Notes: a model not told the origin generated them from the sequence alone. A DNA stretch of 64,000 nt from Gentiana macrophylla (GCA_026214975.1 JAOBSW010001213.1:31492-95491), one strand, 5' to 3'. Shown: positions 33,811-45,995, counted from the first letter of the stretch. Numbers and translations: made by a program.

Positions 33811-33818
33811 GAGACCCT

Positions 33819-36800
33819 TGATGACGGTCAAATTATTGCTGGATAGGTGTCCTAAACCCAATTGGGTTGGACCAGATCCGATCGGGTCGGGTCATTTACA
33901 GTCTACTTAGTTCATGTAATAAATTTATTATGATTAATAAAAGCACTTATGTTATTATATATTGTTTATCTTCATGTTATTTTGTTGTATATATATATAT
34001 ATATAGTAACGTCCCTAGTGTCAATCTGTGATAGAGAAACCATGATAGTGATTATGGTTGATGAGATCTCTAATCACTAAACAAGATTGGTACTTAAATG
34101 TCTCTAGTCTTACATATTATCAAATGGGACATTGATAGTATAATCAGACTAGCGCGTATTGGATGTCTTATATCTTTTAGAAGATAGGCATAGATCTCGT
34201 CTATCGAAGTGTAGAGACACTTGGACTGTACGTGGACGTGTATTAGAGAACGCGTACGTTAGACTGACCCACTTACATTAAGTGTCACACTATGTGGCGG
34301 TTGTGTAATTATCCTTTTGACCGGAGCCTTCATGGCATCACGGTGTGGATTGTCATGCTTTGACACTATTGAGATATCCCCTAGCCACGGGGCGATCATG
34401 CGGTAGTGATTGGGTATGATATTGAAGCATGAGGAGTATACATGATTGGTCGTCCGGGAATCGCGTATCCTTTGATTGGGATCGAATATCCGAAATGGCA
34501 TTCTTATAAGGAATGTCTAGCTCTCGAGAATCTTTGCAAAGTGGGAGTAAATGTGTTATCCCGAGAGAGCATGATATCCAGATTATAAGATACGATTGTT
34601 AATGTATCAACACTCGAGATACGATCGTATGGATATTATTACAGCGATAGGATTGTAAGTTACACGGTAACTGCTTCACATGAAAGGTAGTAGTCATTGC
34701 TTTTGACTCTTCCGATGATTGGGGGTCAAGGTGTGTTGCTAGACGCTATCCCGTGATCGTTAGGCATAAAGGGCATTTTAGTAAATTTCACTTTGTGTCT
34801 ATGGCCAACATATTCGGAAGCCTACCGGGTCACACACATATGAACATCGAGTCGGATTAAAATGCGGTTATAGTTGATAACCAAATAAGGAAAGTTTATC
34901 TCTTGACTATAAAGGTTATAGTGGTAAATTAATATGGTGGTATTTATTTATTATGAATAAATAAAATACAAGATATTAATTATATACAAATTATATTAAT
35001 TAAAGAATATTCCGGAAGTCAATTAATTGACTAATGGGGCGCCATCTTTGAGTGTATAAGATACACTTGGATTGTGCACTTTAATTAATAAGATTGCCAT
35101 AATATTAATATAAGATATTAATTGATTTTGGAAAAATAGATTTATGGTAATAAGATAATTATATTCAATATAAGATATTGGCAAAATTAATTATCATTAA
35201 AGAGATAAATCAATCTAGAAGATTTTCTTTATTTTATTGGGAAAATGTTTTCTTCTCCTACACACATATGGGGCGCCACTTTTGACTATAAATAAGATGT
35301 GGGTGTCAAGCTCTTTTGTACATCACAATTGCAAGAGCTCATAGTTCTTGTGTAAAATAGAGAGCAATCCATAGTGAGTTTGTGAGGGAAGGAAAAGGCC
35401 GGTCTAACAACCGGGGTTTTTCCGATAGCAATCCAAGGAGGATTCCGGCAAGGGGTTCGTGTGGATTAGCGATAGAGGCCGGACGCGTGGACGGCTTGCG
35501 CACTGAACTACTCTCCGTTGACGGTCAAAGCGACGATCTTATAGATCATCTAAGGTATAACCGTCAAACTACTTAACGTGATTATTGCATTAAACGAAAA
35601 AACGATCTAGTAAAAGGAAATCAAATTTTAAATTCCGCTGCGTTAAACTAGCGATTTCCTAACAATTATACCCGTAAAAGTCATCAACGCTATCCTTAAA
35701 TCGAGCTTAATAATATATATTTTATATTAATTCACGTGTTTATAATTATTATTTAGTGTTGTGTGATTTATAGAATATAATTTGGTATTTATCTATTTTT
35801 ATTATTTAAATATGATTTACTGTGCGATAAATATTGATTTTATAGATTGCGATAAATCGGAGGATATCTACCAACGGAGGAAGTAAATCTCAAGATAAAT
35901 CAAGGCATAACCGGATTGCATTAAAGATAAATACCGAAGCAGAACGAAAAGTGGATTAAGGAACAAGAAAAGCCAGCGAGCCAATCAGAGCAGAGAGGAC
36001 TCGCTGGCAGCGAGTCATCAGCTCGCTGGGGGCGAGTTCGGGAAAATCTCGAGGATTGGCTGGGAGTTATCTCTACGCGTTTTAGGGTTTTGAAACATAT
36101 CTTTAAGTCGGCCTAAGTCTCTATATAAGGAGCAGCCACGAATTTTAGTAGACACACTTTTAGAACACCTTAGAAAAATACAATTCCACAACATTTGTTC
36201 TATTTTCAATACAAGTTTTCTTTATTTTATGTTCTTTCGTTACGGAGTCGTTAGAATCGCCGGTTATAGATCGTATCGAGGAGTGGGAATCACGCTCGTC
36301 TTCGAGGGTAATGTCTACTCAATTATGCCATATTTATTCGTAGATCTAATTTATTTCGTGATGGAGTAGTCGTTTTGTGTATTGATTTCGTGATGTAGTT
36401 AATTAACGAACCCATGTTTATGTAGATCTGAGACGTAAAAGATGTTTCACGAGCAAATCTGGTTCAGATCTGAGCTCACTGGCAGCGAGCCTATGTTTCG
36501 CTGGTAGCGAGATCTATGATGTTCTTGATTTGTCTGTGAACGGCTTCGACTATGTCAGGTTCTCTGCTTTGTAATTAAAATGAGTAATTAAACCTGATCA
36601 ACTTAATTATTTGTCATCGTAATTTAACATGAGACTCAAAAGTGATTGTTACTCGGGACGAGAGATTGAATCGGTGTCTAGAAATGCACGCCTAACCATA
36701 GGAATGTTGCTTAGATGAGGTTACGGTTTATACCGGCATCCCTAGCTTTGTAATTGTGTCAGAAGTTATATGAGATGGAGGCCTACGAAGCGAAGTCACA

Positions 36801-37231
36801 TAACGGAGACACGATGATCTAGATGGCCTACCCGGAGCTAGATCTATTTTAGGGGATGACTCCCGTAGTCAGAATAATTAATCTTAAATGTCTTATTTAG
36901 TCTCGTCATCAATCTACATAGCATGGGGGAGTAATTACTACTAGCGTTATCAATACCGTTTGTTAATTATTTATAAAATCTATAAAAATCAGTGTCTTAG
37001 TGTCGTTGTGTCTTTTGTTGGTTTTGTGATTCTATTGTGTCAATTTTAATTCTACGTTATTGTTGGTCGGAGACCGCCTTTAATTTTCTTTTAGTTTAAT
37101 AAGTTGTATTTCGTTTAAGCCGAGTCTCTATGGGATCGACCTCGACTCTATCTAACTATACTATGATTGAACCTAGTTCTCTTGCTAGTGTGTTATTTAG
37201 GTATCGAGTATTTTTATTACTTGACCCGACA
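33819..37231 (+). mobile_element. Long solo LTR E (gypsy-like), carrying solo LTR F
   Basis: TSD accct is at 33814-33818 and 37232-37236. Ends are tgatgacggtc and cttgacccgaca (TG...CA). Without nested LTR F it is about 1.6 kb. TATA-like ctatataagg is near 36121, giving plus orientation. Only one LTR and no coding sequence remain, so it is a solo LTR left by recombination. A GC-rich part (36000-36510) repeats the string ctcgctggcagcgag. The end (gggatcgacctcgac) resembles LTR ends of Tat/Athila-type gypsy elements. Confidence 0.75.
33837..35664 (+). mobile_element. Solo LTR F, 1.8 kb, nested in LTR E
   Basis: TSD attat is at 33832-33836 and 35665-35669. Ends are tgctggataggtg and gatttcctaaca (TG...CA). 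A TATA-like ctataaataag at about 35289 is followed by a probable transcript start, so the LTR is in plus orientation. The end, ttccgctgcg...tttcctaaca, resembles LTR ends of large plant copia families. The 65-codon frame at 35382 is within the LTR and not a gene. Confidence 0.75.
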
Positions 37232-37603
37232 ACCCTGCAGAAAAGCGTTATTTACATCAAGTTGTCGAAGGGACCAACCACGAGTAGTGGCAAGAGTAAG
37301 AATGAGCCGAATGCTGGTGGGTTTAACCACAAGGCTGAATATCTCGTAATAATCAATACCGGGCCGCTGATGAAACCCTTTGGCCATAAGACCGGCCTTG
37401 TAGCGATCAAGAGAACCATCTGCATGATATTTAGTATGGAATACCCATTTGGACCCTACGATATTGAAATATGGATCACCCGGAACAAGATCCCATGTAT
37501 GGTTTTTGACGAGAGCATCATACAACTTGCATGGCATGCTTCCACGGGGAGGAAGCAAGGGCCTTGGGCAGAGAGGTGGGTTCAGGTTCGGATGGAGTGA
37601 CAT
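37217..37603 (-). pseudogene. Copia D reverse transcriptase, N-terminal half
   Basis: The frame reads YDALVKNHTWDLVPGDPYFNIVGSKWVF, RYKAGLMAKGFHQRPGIDYYEIFSLVV and LRQLDVNNAFLQG, all standard for the copia RT N-terminus (LDVNNAFL carries a catalytic Asp). It ends at the insertion site of LTR E. Confidence 0.92.
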
Positions 37604-38765
37604 GAGTAAGAAGACTTAGCTTTTGCACAGGTTTGCAGATGTTATTTTTGGATCGGGTGGTCATAGGGTGAGGATTGATGGGTGGAGGCTCGGTAGTGGG
37701 TGGAGGAGTGGTGGGGGGAAGCTCGGTTGCGGGTGCAATAGGGGAGGAAAGAGGTTTGGGTGCGGAGGTGTGGGTAGCTAGTAAGTTAGGCAAGGGGGGA
37801 GGACGTTAGGGGGTTAGAGGGGTGGAGGAATGATGAAAAGGAAAAACGGTTTCAACGAATTTGATGTGGCGGGAGGTATACAGGCGTTGAGTGGATAGGT
37901 CCAAGCAGAGATAAGCACTTTGTCTAATGGAGTAACCAAGGAAAGTGCAGGCTTTGGAGCGGGGTTCAAGTTTGGTGGTGGTGTAGGGTCGTAACCAGGG
38001 ATAGTAGAGGCATCCAAATACACGTAAATTTACATAATTTGGTGGCCAAATATTTTTGGAATGGGAAAGATTGTTGAGAGTAGGTGTGGGAGGTGGTTGA
38101 TTAGGTAAGCTCTTTGTGGCAAAGGCATAGGGCCAATATGTAGATGGCATGGATGCGGTGAAGAGTAAAGCTAACCCGGTTTCAACAATATGAAGTTGAC
38201 GGCGTTCGAGTAGCCATTGTTTTCGGGTGTGTGGGGGTGTGGTGAGGGTGACATGCCATGCGTGAAAAATAAGAAGGCGAGAGCCACTAATTTTGTACCA
38301 TTATCTAAGTAAAAAAATTTGATGGAACTTGCAAATATTTTTCAACGAGAGCCTTAAACCGAGGAAAACGTGAGCAACATCCGATTTTGGGAAAATGGAT
38401 AAAACCATACGTATTTAGTGAAGTGGTCCACAAATATAACATAATACTTAGAGTCATCAACACCATAAAGCTGGGAAGTCCATACGTCATAAAACACAAT
38501 TTCAAGGGCCGCATACAGATTGTAAAGTATAAGTGCCAAACGGGAGCTTATGGCTCTTATTCAATAAACATGCATCACAATGTTTGTAATCAGAATTATT
38601 TAAAAAAGGAAAACAGGCAGTAGTAGTAATAGTGCGTAAAATAGGTGGGGCGGGATGCCTTAAACGATGTTGCCATATCTTTCGAGTGGCAGCAGAAGCA
38701 GCAAATGCAATGATGGGACGTTGGGGCCAAGTGTAGAGGCCATCTTTAACCGGACCTGTCAGCAT
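37518..38765 (-). pseudogene. Copia D pre-integrase, integrase and Pro-rich linker
   Basis: Reading down from 38765: IWQHRLRHPAPPILRTI...CDACLLNKSHKLPF (HHCC zinc-binding part), then YDVWTSQLYGVDDSKYYVIFVDHFTKYVWFYPF (catalytic Asp region), MPSTYWPYAFATKSLPNQPP...RVFGCLYYPWLRPY...CTFLGYS (38150-37806), and a Pro/Thr-rich linker (37793-37518). Frameshifts separate the pieces and part of the core near 38160-38300 is not open. Confidence 0.88.
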
Positions 38766-38970
38766 GCGTGTCCCGGAGGGAATGTCCTTTACACATAAAT
38801 TATTCAGAAAAATTTAACAGACACATTATTAGTGCGACAAAATTGAGATACGGATAATAAATTTAGTGAAATTCCAGGCACACAGAGAACATCGTCGAGT
38901 TTAAAGTTGAACCCGGAAGTAGGTGCTGATAAAGATGTAGTGCCAGTGTGAGTAATAGTAAGAGAAGTAC

Positions 38971-40620
38971 TGTTTAGGGTGATTTTATGTGATTTATATT
39001 GTTATATTTTGTAACAATTCTCTCCATATTCGTATAATTCGCATAGAAATTAAGTGTTTATTTGGATTTATTGAGCAAATGAGGTTTGAAGTGGTTTAAG
39101 TGCAAAATCGAGTTAATGACGTGATTTTATTAGCGATTTTCTATCAATATATATGGTTCTACATTTTGCACGTTTCTATTATCTTGTAGGTACAATTTGC
39201 ATGGCAAGGAATGAGCTGAAAAGATGTTTGATTGAAGTTTAAATGGGAAGGAAGGAGATGCAAGTCGAAGGTAGAATGAAGATATGATGAGCTGAACGTG
39301 CGTCTGCTGCTCCGTCCGGGCCGACGGGCGTCAAGCGTATGGAGTATGGGCGGCGTCAGGAGAAGTAACTTGATTGAGTTTTGAGATAATTCTTTGAGCA
39401 AGCGTCTGGAATTACATAGGACGGGCGTCTCGATCCGGCTCGGCCCGACTCGAAGATTTTTAAGCATTTGGACGGGCGCCCAAAGATAGCGGACGGGCGT
39501 CGGAAGATAGCAGACGGGCGTCCAAAGATAGCGGACGGGCGTCCATTGGCCGACATAGCAGCAGCCGACTTAAAAATCTATAAATAGCTGCGTTTTTCTC
39601 AACCCTAAACACAAGAATTCGAACCCTAATTCATCTTGGCGGCCACATATACCCTAAGGGGCGGCTTAGCTGCGTTTTATACTTATTTTAGATCAAATTT
39701 TATGCTTTTCAATCTCTAGATTAGATCTTTCAATTTATGTACTTTATTCAAGCACATTCAAGATTTCAAGTGATGTTTAGAGGCTAAAAGCTCTTGGAAC
39801 AAGCATTGTGAAGCCATCCTATCAACAATTCAGTTTCGTTTCTTGATTATCTTGTGAGTTTTTAATTAAAGTTGTATCTCTATTATGCTCATGTTGAATT
39901 TATGCAATTATATCGATGGATTGTTGCATGTGTGATTGTTTGATTTTGATGAGAATCATGTTAAACCCTAGATCGCCATAGTAAAGATTAGATCTTTAAT
40001 CTAATTAACGAGAGTTGTTAGGTTAGATTTCTAGGTTAGAAATTGATAAATTTCGCACTTTGATTTGAAAGCGTTAGTCTTTGGATCGAAAGATGAAAGA
40101 TTGATAGGCGAACTTTTCTAAGAGATTTGGAGTTCATACTTTTGTTAGGTGAATCACAACCTTGTTAAAAACATGAGATAATCTAGATAGAAATTGATTG
40201 TTGTAGGATTGGTGGATCAATAGCTTGTTCGATTCGTTAAATTATTGATTAATCACTTGAGATCGTTTTTGCTTAGTGAAGTTACGCTTTTTCTTGCATA
40301 TTAGGTTTAGAAAAAGTAGTTTAATTATCTTGTTCGCAACCCTATTTTCCTGGCTTTAGGTTTCGATCTTCTGTCCAGTTTACTTTCGTTATTTCCATTG
40401 TTAGTTTCGTTTTATGTTATAGTTCTTAACTGTTTTCTTATCTTTTTAGTAGTAGTAGTCGTGACATATTTAGGTTAATTAAATAAAAACTAGAATAAAC
40501 AACCCCGATTCCCTGTGAGATCGACCCGGTATTAGTTGCTATACTACAATCCCTGCACTTGGGGTATACCGGATTTATAATTTATTACTTGTTGTTTTTC
40601 CGTTGATAAAATCCGAGACA
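38971..40620 (+). mobile_element. Solo LTR G, 1.65 kb (gypsy-like)
   Basis: TSD agtac is at 38966-38970 and 40621-40625. Ends are tgtttagggtg and aaaatccgagaca (TG...CA). Removing it joins the protease frame of copia D (GDGT/ITHTGTTSLSAP). TATA-like ctataaatagc lies at about 39579. A GC-rich block at 39310-39550 repeats gacgggcgtc at least six times. The end, ccctgtgagatcgacccgg, resembles other Tat/Athila-type LTRs. Confidence 0.8.
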
Positions 40621-41057
40621 AGTACCGTCACCAATCATAACATCCTCAGACCCATGATAAGGAGCATGGAGAGATAAGTTGGCCAGATCATTTGTGAGGT
40701 GATGAGATGCTCCTCTGTCAAGGAGCCACGGTTGGACCGGAGGTGCGGCCACATACGTACCAGCCATATGAGCTTATGGATGGGTGGGCCGAGCTATACT
40801 TGAAGAGACCGGTGTGAATTGATAGTTGGGGCACCTACGGGCAGTGTGCCCTTGAGCTTTGCACATTTGGCATTTGCCAAGATAAGGTTTTGGAGGAACA
40901 TTGCCTCGGCTAGAGTTGTTGTTCGGTCCTGGAGCAGGTGGCTGGTTTGTTGAACGCCAAGCATTACCCGGAGAAGATGAGTGCTACGGTGGTCGAAAAG
41001 CTGCATGAGCCACAGCCGTGGGCATGGCTGAATGGATTTGCTGATGGGAAGCTTCAA
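40585..41057 (-). pseudogene. Copia D zinc knuckle and protease start
   Basis: Minus strand gives CQMCKAQGHTARRC, a CX2CX4HX4C nucleocapsid knuckle (about 40840-40880), and then WLLDRGASHHLTND, the aspartic protease active site, in which the usual D-S-G is D-R-G. This substitution would be inactivating. The rest of the protease lies at 38765-38970, beyond solo LTR G. Confidence 0.85.
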
Positions 41058-41126
41058 AGTTTAACAATTTTTCATGAAGTTCATTCAGATATATTAACGA
41101 GTCCCGAGCCTGAAATTGCCTGAACA

Positions 41127-41636
41127 TGTAACGCCCCCAGACCTCGGGCCTGGTAGCGCTAAATGAGTCATAAATGGTCCGGTCAACTGCTTAGACCACC
41201 TTTCTCGCTTGGTCTAAAAGGACTAACCCGAGTTGACAAGACCTTTATGTCTCACACTTATATGGGGGTGAGCATTCTACTACTTAACCGATGTGGGACT
41301 TTACATTCTCCCCTCTTATAAGGGACTGGCGTCCTCGCCAGGACGGCCAAAACTGTTCCCGGATCGTCCCTACCAGAGGTAACTAGAGGCCATCCTTACA
41401 CCGTCTTCTTGTACGGTGCAGCGCATAGTTCCGTCTGATAGTCTGCTCTGAATACCATTCTGTAACGCCCCCAGACCTCGGGCCTGGTAGCGCTAAATGA
41501 GTCATAAATGGTCCGGTCAACTGCTTATGCTGCCGTCCTCGCTTGGTCTAAAATGGCTAACCCGAGTTGACAAGGCCTTTATGTCTCACACTTATACGGG
41601 GTGAGCATTCTACTACTTAACCGATGTGGGACTACA
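41127..41636 (-). mobile_element. TRIM element H, 510 bp
   Basis: LTRs at 41127-41305 and 41461-41636 start tgtaacgcccccagacctcgg and end in aca. TSD gaaca is at 41122-41126 and 41637-41641. A minus-strand PBS-like tggtattcagagc abuts the right LTR. The internal part (155 bp) has no coding sequence. The LTRs carry aaccgatgtgggact, a string common in plant TRIM LTRs. Confidence 0.9.
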
Positions 41637-41639
41637 GAA

Positions 41640-42230
41640 CAAGATCACCATAATCGTCTCCCAGATTTTCCAGATTGATATCAAGCAAATCTTTGGGATC
41701 CATGGGTGCCACCAATAACGCTAGCCGTCAGCCTTGGATCGAATTTCTTGAAGAAATTCAGTGACCGAACGATCTCCTTTCAATGTCCGGCATAAAGATT
41801 GCTTCACTGTTTGATCCTTCCTTGTGAAGGTATAGGATAAATATCGTGAAGTGCGGTCCACACATCACAAGAGGCGTTGGCTTTGGAGATAGTGGTTGCA
41901 ACTTGAGGTTGAGAATTTGCCGACAAGAGCATTCGGATTAGTTTGTCCCTGCTATACAAATCTGATAGGCGGGATTCACCGTGGTAGTGCCGTTGGTGGT
42001 GACGGTTTTGGATGGGGCAGGCTTGGTTCCATCCACATAGCCAAGTAAATCGTAACCGGTGAGCAATGACTCGAATTGAATCTTCCAAATTTTGAAATTA
42101 TCACCAGTGAGTTTGATAGGTGCTTGGACACCGGAATTGATGCACATGAGGGGAGACCAATGGAATTATCCGATGATGTGCAGGAGGTGGTGGTGGAGAT
42201 GGTAGCCATTGAAGTGCTTGATATCAGGGA
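41640..42230 (-). pseudogene. Copia D gag
   Basis: Starting near ATG 42209, the frames give PIKLTGDNFKIWKIQFESLLTGYDLLGYVDGTKPAP (copia gag N-terminal signature, LxxxNFxxWkxqf), then DKLIRMLLSANSQPQVATTISKANASCDVWTALHDIY in a shifted frame. It continues to the TRIM H insertion and then to the zinc knuckle. Confidence 0.85.
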
Positions 42231-42305
42231 AAGACCAAGAAAAAAAAGGACGTAAAAGAGAGAAAGCAGATGAAGGATTTGTTTTAATTGGGTGGCTCGA
42301 TACCA

Positions 42306-42478
42306 TAATGAGATATGGTAAAAGTGGTGATTTGTATTGATCTTGGAAGATTACAATATATACAACGGATGAGAATCTTCTAGAGTCTATAATGAATCAA
42401 CTAATGATTTACAGTATCTTATGGAATAATTACACAATCAACCACGAATATTTGGTAATAAATGCTAATATTCTATTA
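42306..42478 (-). repeat. 5' LTR of copia D
   Basis: Matches 32454-32625. The PBS is at its left edge on the plus strand (ccatta side: ggctcgatacca). Confidence 0.9.
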
Positions 42479-42483
42479 TTACA

Positions 42484-43260
42484 TGAGGTCTTTTAAGGAC
42501 ACCCCACTAAATCTAGCTACTTGGGACACCACAAGGTTTAAAAATTAGCATGGTTTAAGAATGAGAATGCAATGGATGCTTTTAAGAGTAATGATAAATT
42601 TAGTTGTGTTACTGCTTGAAGGCCCCAAATTTTGTTGTGTTACACGCCGAAGGCCCATTCACTTTGATCAATTGCTACATTAGTTTTTAGCAGACACAGA
42701 AAAAGTGTTGCAATATATGCTTTGTTAGGTTTATTTGCCATGCTCATGTAGCAAAATAATGCAATTCGATATTTTGTTGATACAACAAATGATACACATG
42801 AAAAATACAACAAGAGAACAACTAGAAAGTAAGTGCTTGATGTGGGAGACTCAGTTGACAACTTTAAATAATCCTCGCCACTACTTGGGGCTTTTTCGAC
42901 CTAGTTAATTTTTGAAGGACTCACAATTTGCTCACAAAAAGCTGACTAATGTAGAATTAGTTTTATGTAATGAATGTATCAGTGATATACAAATATGGCA
43001 GACAAAGATGGAGTGTTCAGATTAATTAAATGAACATGGATGCTGGGATTCCATTGGATTTTATTACGGGATAAAGAGGATAAAGAGAAGTCTATATAAA
43101 TGCATGGCTTTTTATTTACTGAAAAGAAAAGCAATAAACGAATTGATCAAAGCTGAAGGAGAAAAATTGCAGCAATGGCTGCGGAAATTATTTGGGGTTG
43201 CTTCACGTGCTAATTATATTTAAGAGCGCGAAAGAGGATTAGGAAAGGGTTCACTATTGT
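42484..43260. other. Intergenic DNA with a TATA-like sequence, no complete gene
   Basis: A TATA-like agtctatataaatg near 43089-43101 is followed about 75 bp later by ATG 43175 (MAAEIIWGCFTC, then stop). This could be the first exon of a lost gene. No further support. The rest is AT-rich without motif. Confidence 0.3.
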
Positions 43261-43264
43261 TAAG

Positions 43265-43497
43265 ACAATGTACCCTCGCCCCTGCTTGCTCTGATACCAT
43301 AAAAAAAAAAAAATCAGAATAGTACCATAAGCTCTGATACGATAAGCTTTGATGTACCATAAAAAAATCCGAATAAAATAGTTATCGCCCTGCTCTGATA
43401 CCAAAAAAATGATACCATACGCTCTGATGCCTTAAAAAATCAGAATAGTTGCCTTAAAAAAATTGAAAAATAAAATAGTTATCGCCCCGGCTCTGAT
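43265..43497. repeat. Degenerate tandem repeats of a PBS-like string
   Basis: Repeated strings of the type gctctgataccataaaaaa...tcagaatagttatcgcc occur five or six times here and continue at 50099-50180 beyond the inserted MITE and Athila-like element. gctctgatacca is the complement of the plant Met-tRNA primer-binding site, so the repeat is probably scrap of an LTR element. Confidence 0.6.
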
Positions 43498-43508
43498 CAG
43501 TGATGGAC

Positions 43509-45166
43509 TGATGAGAGTCAATTTTACTATGCTTCGGTGCATGTTTTAGCCCCCGTTTACGACACTTTTAGCTCATTCCGGATAGTTTTAGACCATATAT
43601 AGGGCAAAATCACATTGCACATCCACCATGAGGTAAACTGTCATATAGATGGAAAACCTCGGCCTTTTACGATGTCTTGGCCCTTTTTCGAGACCTATTT
43701 ATCTTGTGGAATTATGCTCGGTATGTGTTTGAATGTTGTGATACAGGAAATAGGTGACTCGTGAACCCGGAAGTTAAGGCACGAGGCTTAGAAAGATAAA
43801 ACCGAAGCCCGGGAATGAAAACGGATCAAAAATAGTTGATGTTTTCGCCTTACATTAACTTTATCTGCAATTTGAGAAATGTTGAATGCATTTTATGGAC
43901 TTGTGGTTTTCATAAAAGTTGTAGATAATTGAATGAGCTTTCTAACGCATTTTGAATCATGCAAATCAGAGCTCTACACGCAAAGATATTTCCAGATTAC
44001 TGAAGGTCTATCTATCCAGGAATGTTGGCGCGCGCCGAAGACTTTGGTGCGCGCCAAGTTGGAACAGAGAGCTCTCAGAATCACAGAACCAGTTTTGGGG
44101 CGGCCAAAATCACTTTTTCTGCACATTTTTGGGGGCTTATAAATTGATTTTTTCACCCCCATTTCATAAAAAACTCATACCTAGACTTAATTAGGACACC
44201 CTTAGGTCGATTTTCTTCCCTTTTCTCCCTTAGATTAGCTCTTCTTTCACTCTTTCCCTTAGATTAAACAAAATTTAACATAGATTTTTCTCTTCCTTGT
44301 TGGTGTTTTTGAAGTCTTCTTCCCCAAGTGACAATGGGTTTGGATGAAGATTGATTCAACTTCAATTTCCTGCGTTTTTGGTAACTAATCTTTCCTCTTT
44401 TCATTTTTATGGAATTAATCTCTTCTTTGATTGTTATTTCTTGCTTTATGATGAGTAGCTAAACTTTTCAAAGCCAAATTATGTGAAGATTGAAGAAATC
44501 ACCCTCTAATTAATGAAATTGGGAATGGGTAGTGCTTAATTGATGTTGTATCGACGAATTTGTGTCTTAAAACTTGTTTTTAATGCTTGAATTAGACTGT
44601 ACACATAGTTCATGAACTCACACACCACTTTTATAAATGTATGTTGCGAAAGGGTGTGGGAAAATGGGTTTTAAGATCGTTATCTACAATTGACTGAGTT
44701 GTTTAGATCGATTGGGTAACGAGGTTTGTCTGTGTAAATCGAGCGGTTCTAGTTCTTAATCTTGTTTCGGTCAGTTAAATCCTTAAAGACGGACTGTTGA
44801 ACCGGGCAAAGGGTACTAGGTTGTTGCATAGCGTCTAGTACTATCTTAGGAGTTTGCACCCATGAACGAGTCGATATAAGCATTAGGATGGTTGGTTGGT
44901 AGTTTCCATTCCCAAATAATCGATTAGAGAGGCGAAAGTATTCAATTGGATCGTGATTTTGCTATGTCTCTTTCTCTTTTTATCTCTAGTTTAAATATCG
45001 TTTTAGCATAATCAAAACTTGAACACACTTGATTAATCTAAACTAAGTATGAGAATGACTTTGGTATTCGATTGATTCTCCGTGGGATACGACCTTGCTC
45101 ACCTCTATAGTGCTTCCGACCCGGTACTCTGCCGGTTAAGGTTGGTCGTTACTATTTTGGTCATCA
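43509..45166 (+). repeat. 5' LTR of Athila-like element
   Basis: 1658 bp. A GC-rich hairpin-like block (ttggcgcgcgccgaag...tgcgcgccaagttgg) is near 44027-44060, followed by a TATA-like ttataaattg at about 44138. The end, ctccgtgggatacgacc...ccggtactctgccggtt, is typical of this group. Confidence 0.9.
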
Positions 45167-45542
45167 AGTTTTCTGGCGCCGTTGCCGGGGAATTAATCGA
45201 TATCTCTTAAGTCATTGGAAGACTTAGGATTAGGTTTTTTTTCTCTTTTCTTTTCTTGTTTTTTTTTTTTTGATGTTTGATTTTTTTGAAGAGTCACACC
45301 ATCTATTGTGGTAGTGGTGGTGACTGGATACCGTGATTGTGTTCTTGCATTTCCCTTGAATCGCAGTGTATGGATCCATATGGCCATGAGGTCTCTTCTC
45401 CTCTTACTCATTTGGAGGCTTTAATTTTGGTGGTATGAGTTTTGGATTCCAACCATATTATCAGTTCAACCCATACACATAACCATACAACAATGAGTGG
45501 GGGAGTCCTCAAATTTCTCAGTTTCAACACACCAATGCCTAT

Positions 45543-45995
45543 TTGCAATATGCTCAACCTTCACAAATACCTCCTCCCCCACAAAAGAGTACGACCGATA
45601 TGTTATTGGAGCAAATCAACAAGACTTTGCAAGAGCAAGGTCGGGAGTTGATGGATATTAAAACGAATGCTACTACTCTTCAATCGGAATTAAAGCACTT
45701 GGAGAACCGGGTAGAGCAATTGATTGAGAAGAGGAAGGTTGAGATGAGTGCTAAAAATGATGAAATTTCATTTTTTCCACCGTCGACTCTTGAGGTAATC
45801 ACCCATCATAAGTGTTACAAAGAAGGTATGAAACATGCTACTAGTGAATCATTTATTCCTTCTCATTTGAACCTTATTGAAAAAGTTGTGGTGGTAGATC
45901 ATATTGAATATGTTGATGTTGTGGTTGAGCGAAAATGTTATTGCTTGGTGTTTAAATCTTTGTTACTTGGCATATGCTCTCATTCGGGAAGTTGA
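45543..45995 (+). CDS. Gag-like coiled-coil protein of the Athila-like element
   Basis: The reading starts in a Tyr/Gln/Pro-rich segment (QPYYQFNPYT, AYLQYAQPSQIPPPPQ, partly upstream of 45543 in the same frame) and continues with a coiled coil (DMLLEQINKTLQEQG, ATTLQSELKHLENRVEQLIEK). This resembles the C-terminal, low-complexity part of Athila gag. It has no zinc knuckle or enzymatic motif. An in-frame stop near 45480 separates it from an upstream ATG at 45372. The residual frame 45904-46179 overlaps it and is probably not separate. Confidence 0.55.
   Translation: MQYAQPSQIPPPPQKSTTDMLLEQINKTLQEQGRELMDIKTNATTLQSELKHLENRVEQLIEKRKVEMSAKNDEISFFPPSTLEVITHHKCYKEGMKHATSESFIPSHLNLIEKVVVVDHIEYVDVVVERKCYCLVFKSLLLGICSHSGS

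Larger units (their letters stand above)
32454..42478 (-). mobile_element. Ty1-copia retrotransposon D, with three further insertions
   Basis: LTRs of about 172 bp lie at 32454-32625 and 42306-42478. TSD ttaca is at 32449-32453 and 42479-42483. The minus-strand PBS, tggtatcgagcc, abuts the right LTR. Coding order on the minus strand is gag, zinc knuckle, protease, integrase, RT, RNase H. The LTR termini are TA...TA (taatag...ctatta) rather than the usual TG...CA. Solo LTRs E (carrying F) and G and TRIM H interrupt it. Without them it is about 4.5 kb. Confidence 0.9.

Noticed and set aside
35382..35576. 64-codon open frame
   Set aside because: It lies in the transcribed end of solo LTR F and has no domain.
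37130..37600. 156-codon plus-strand open frame
   Set aside because: It is the antisense shadow of the copia D reverse transcriptase.
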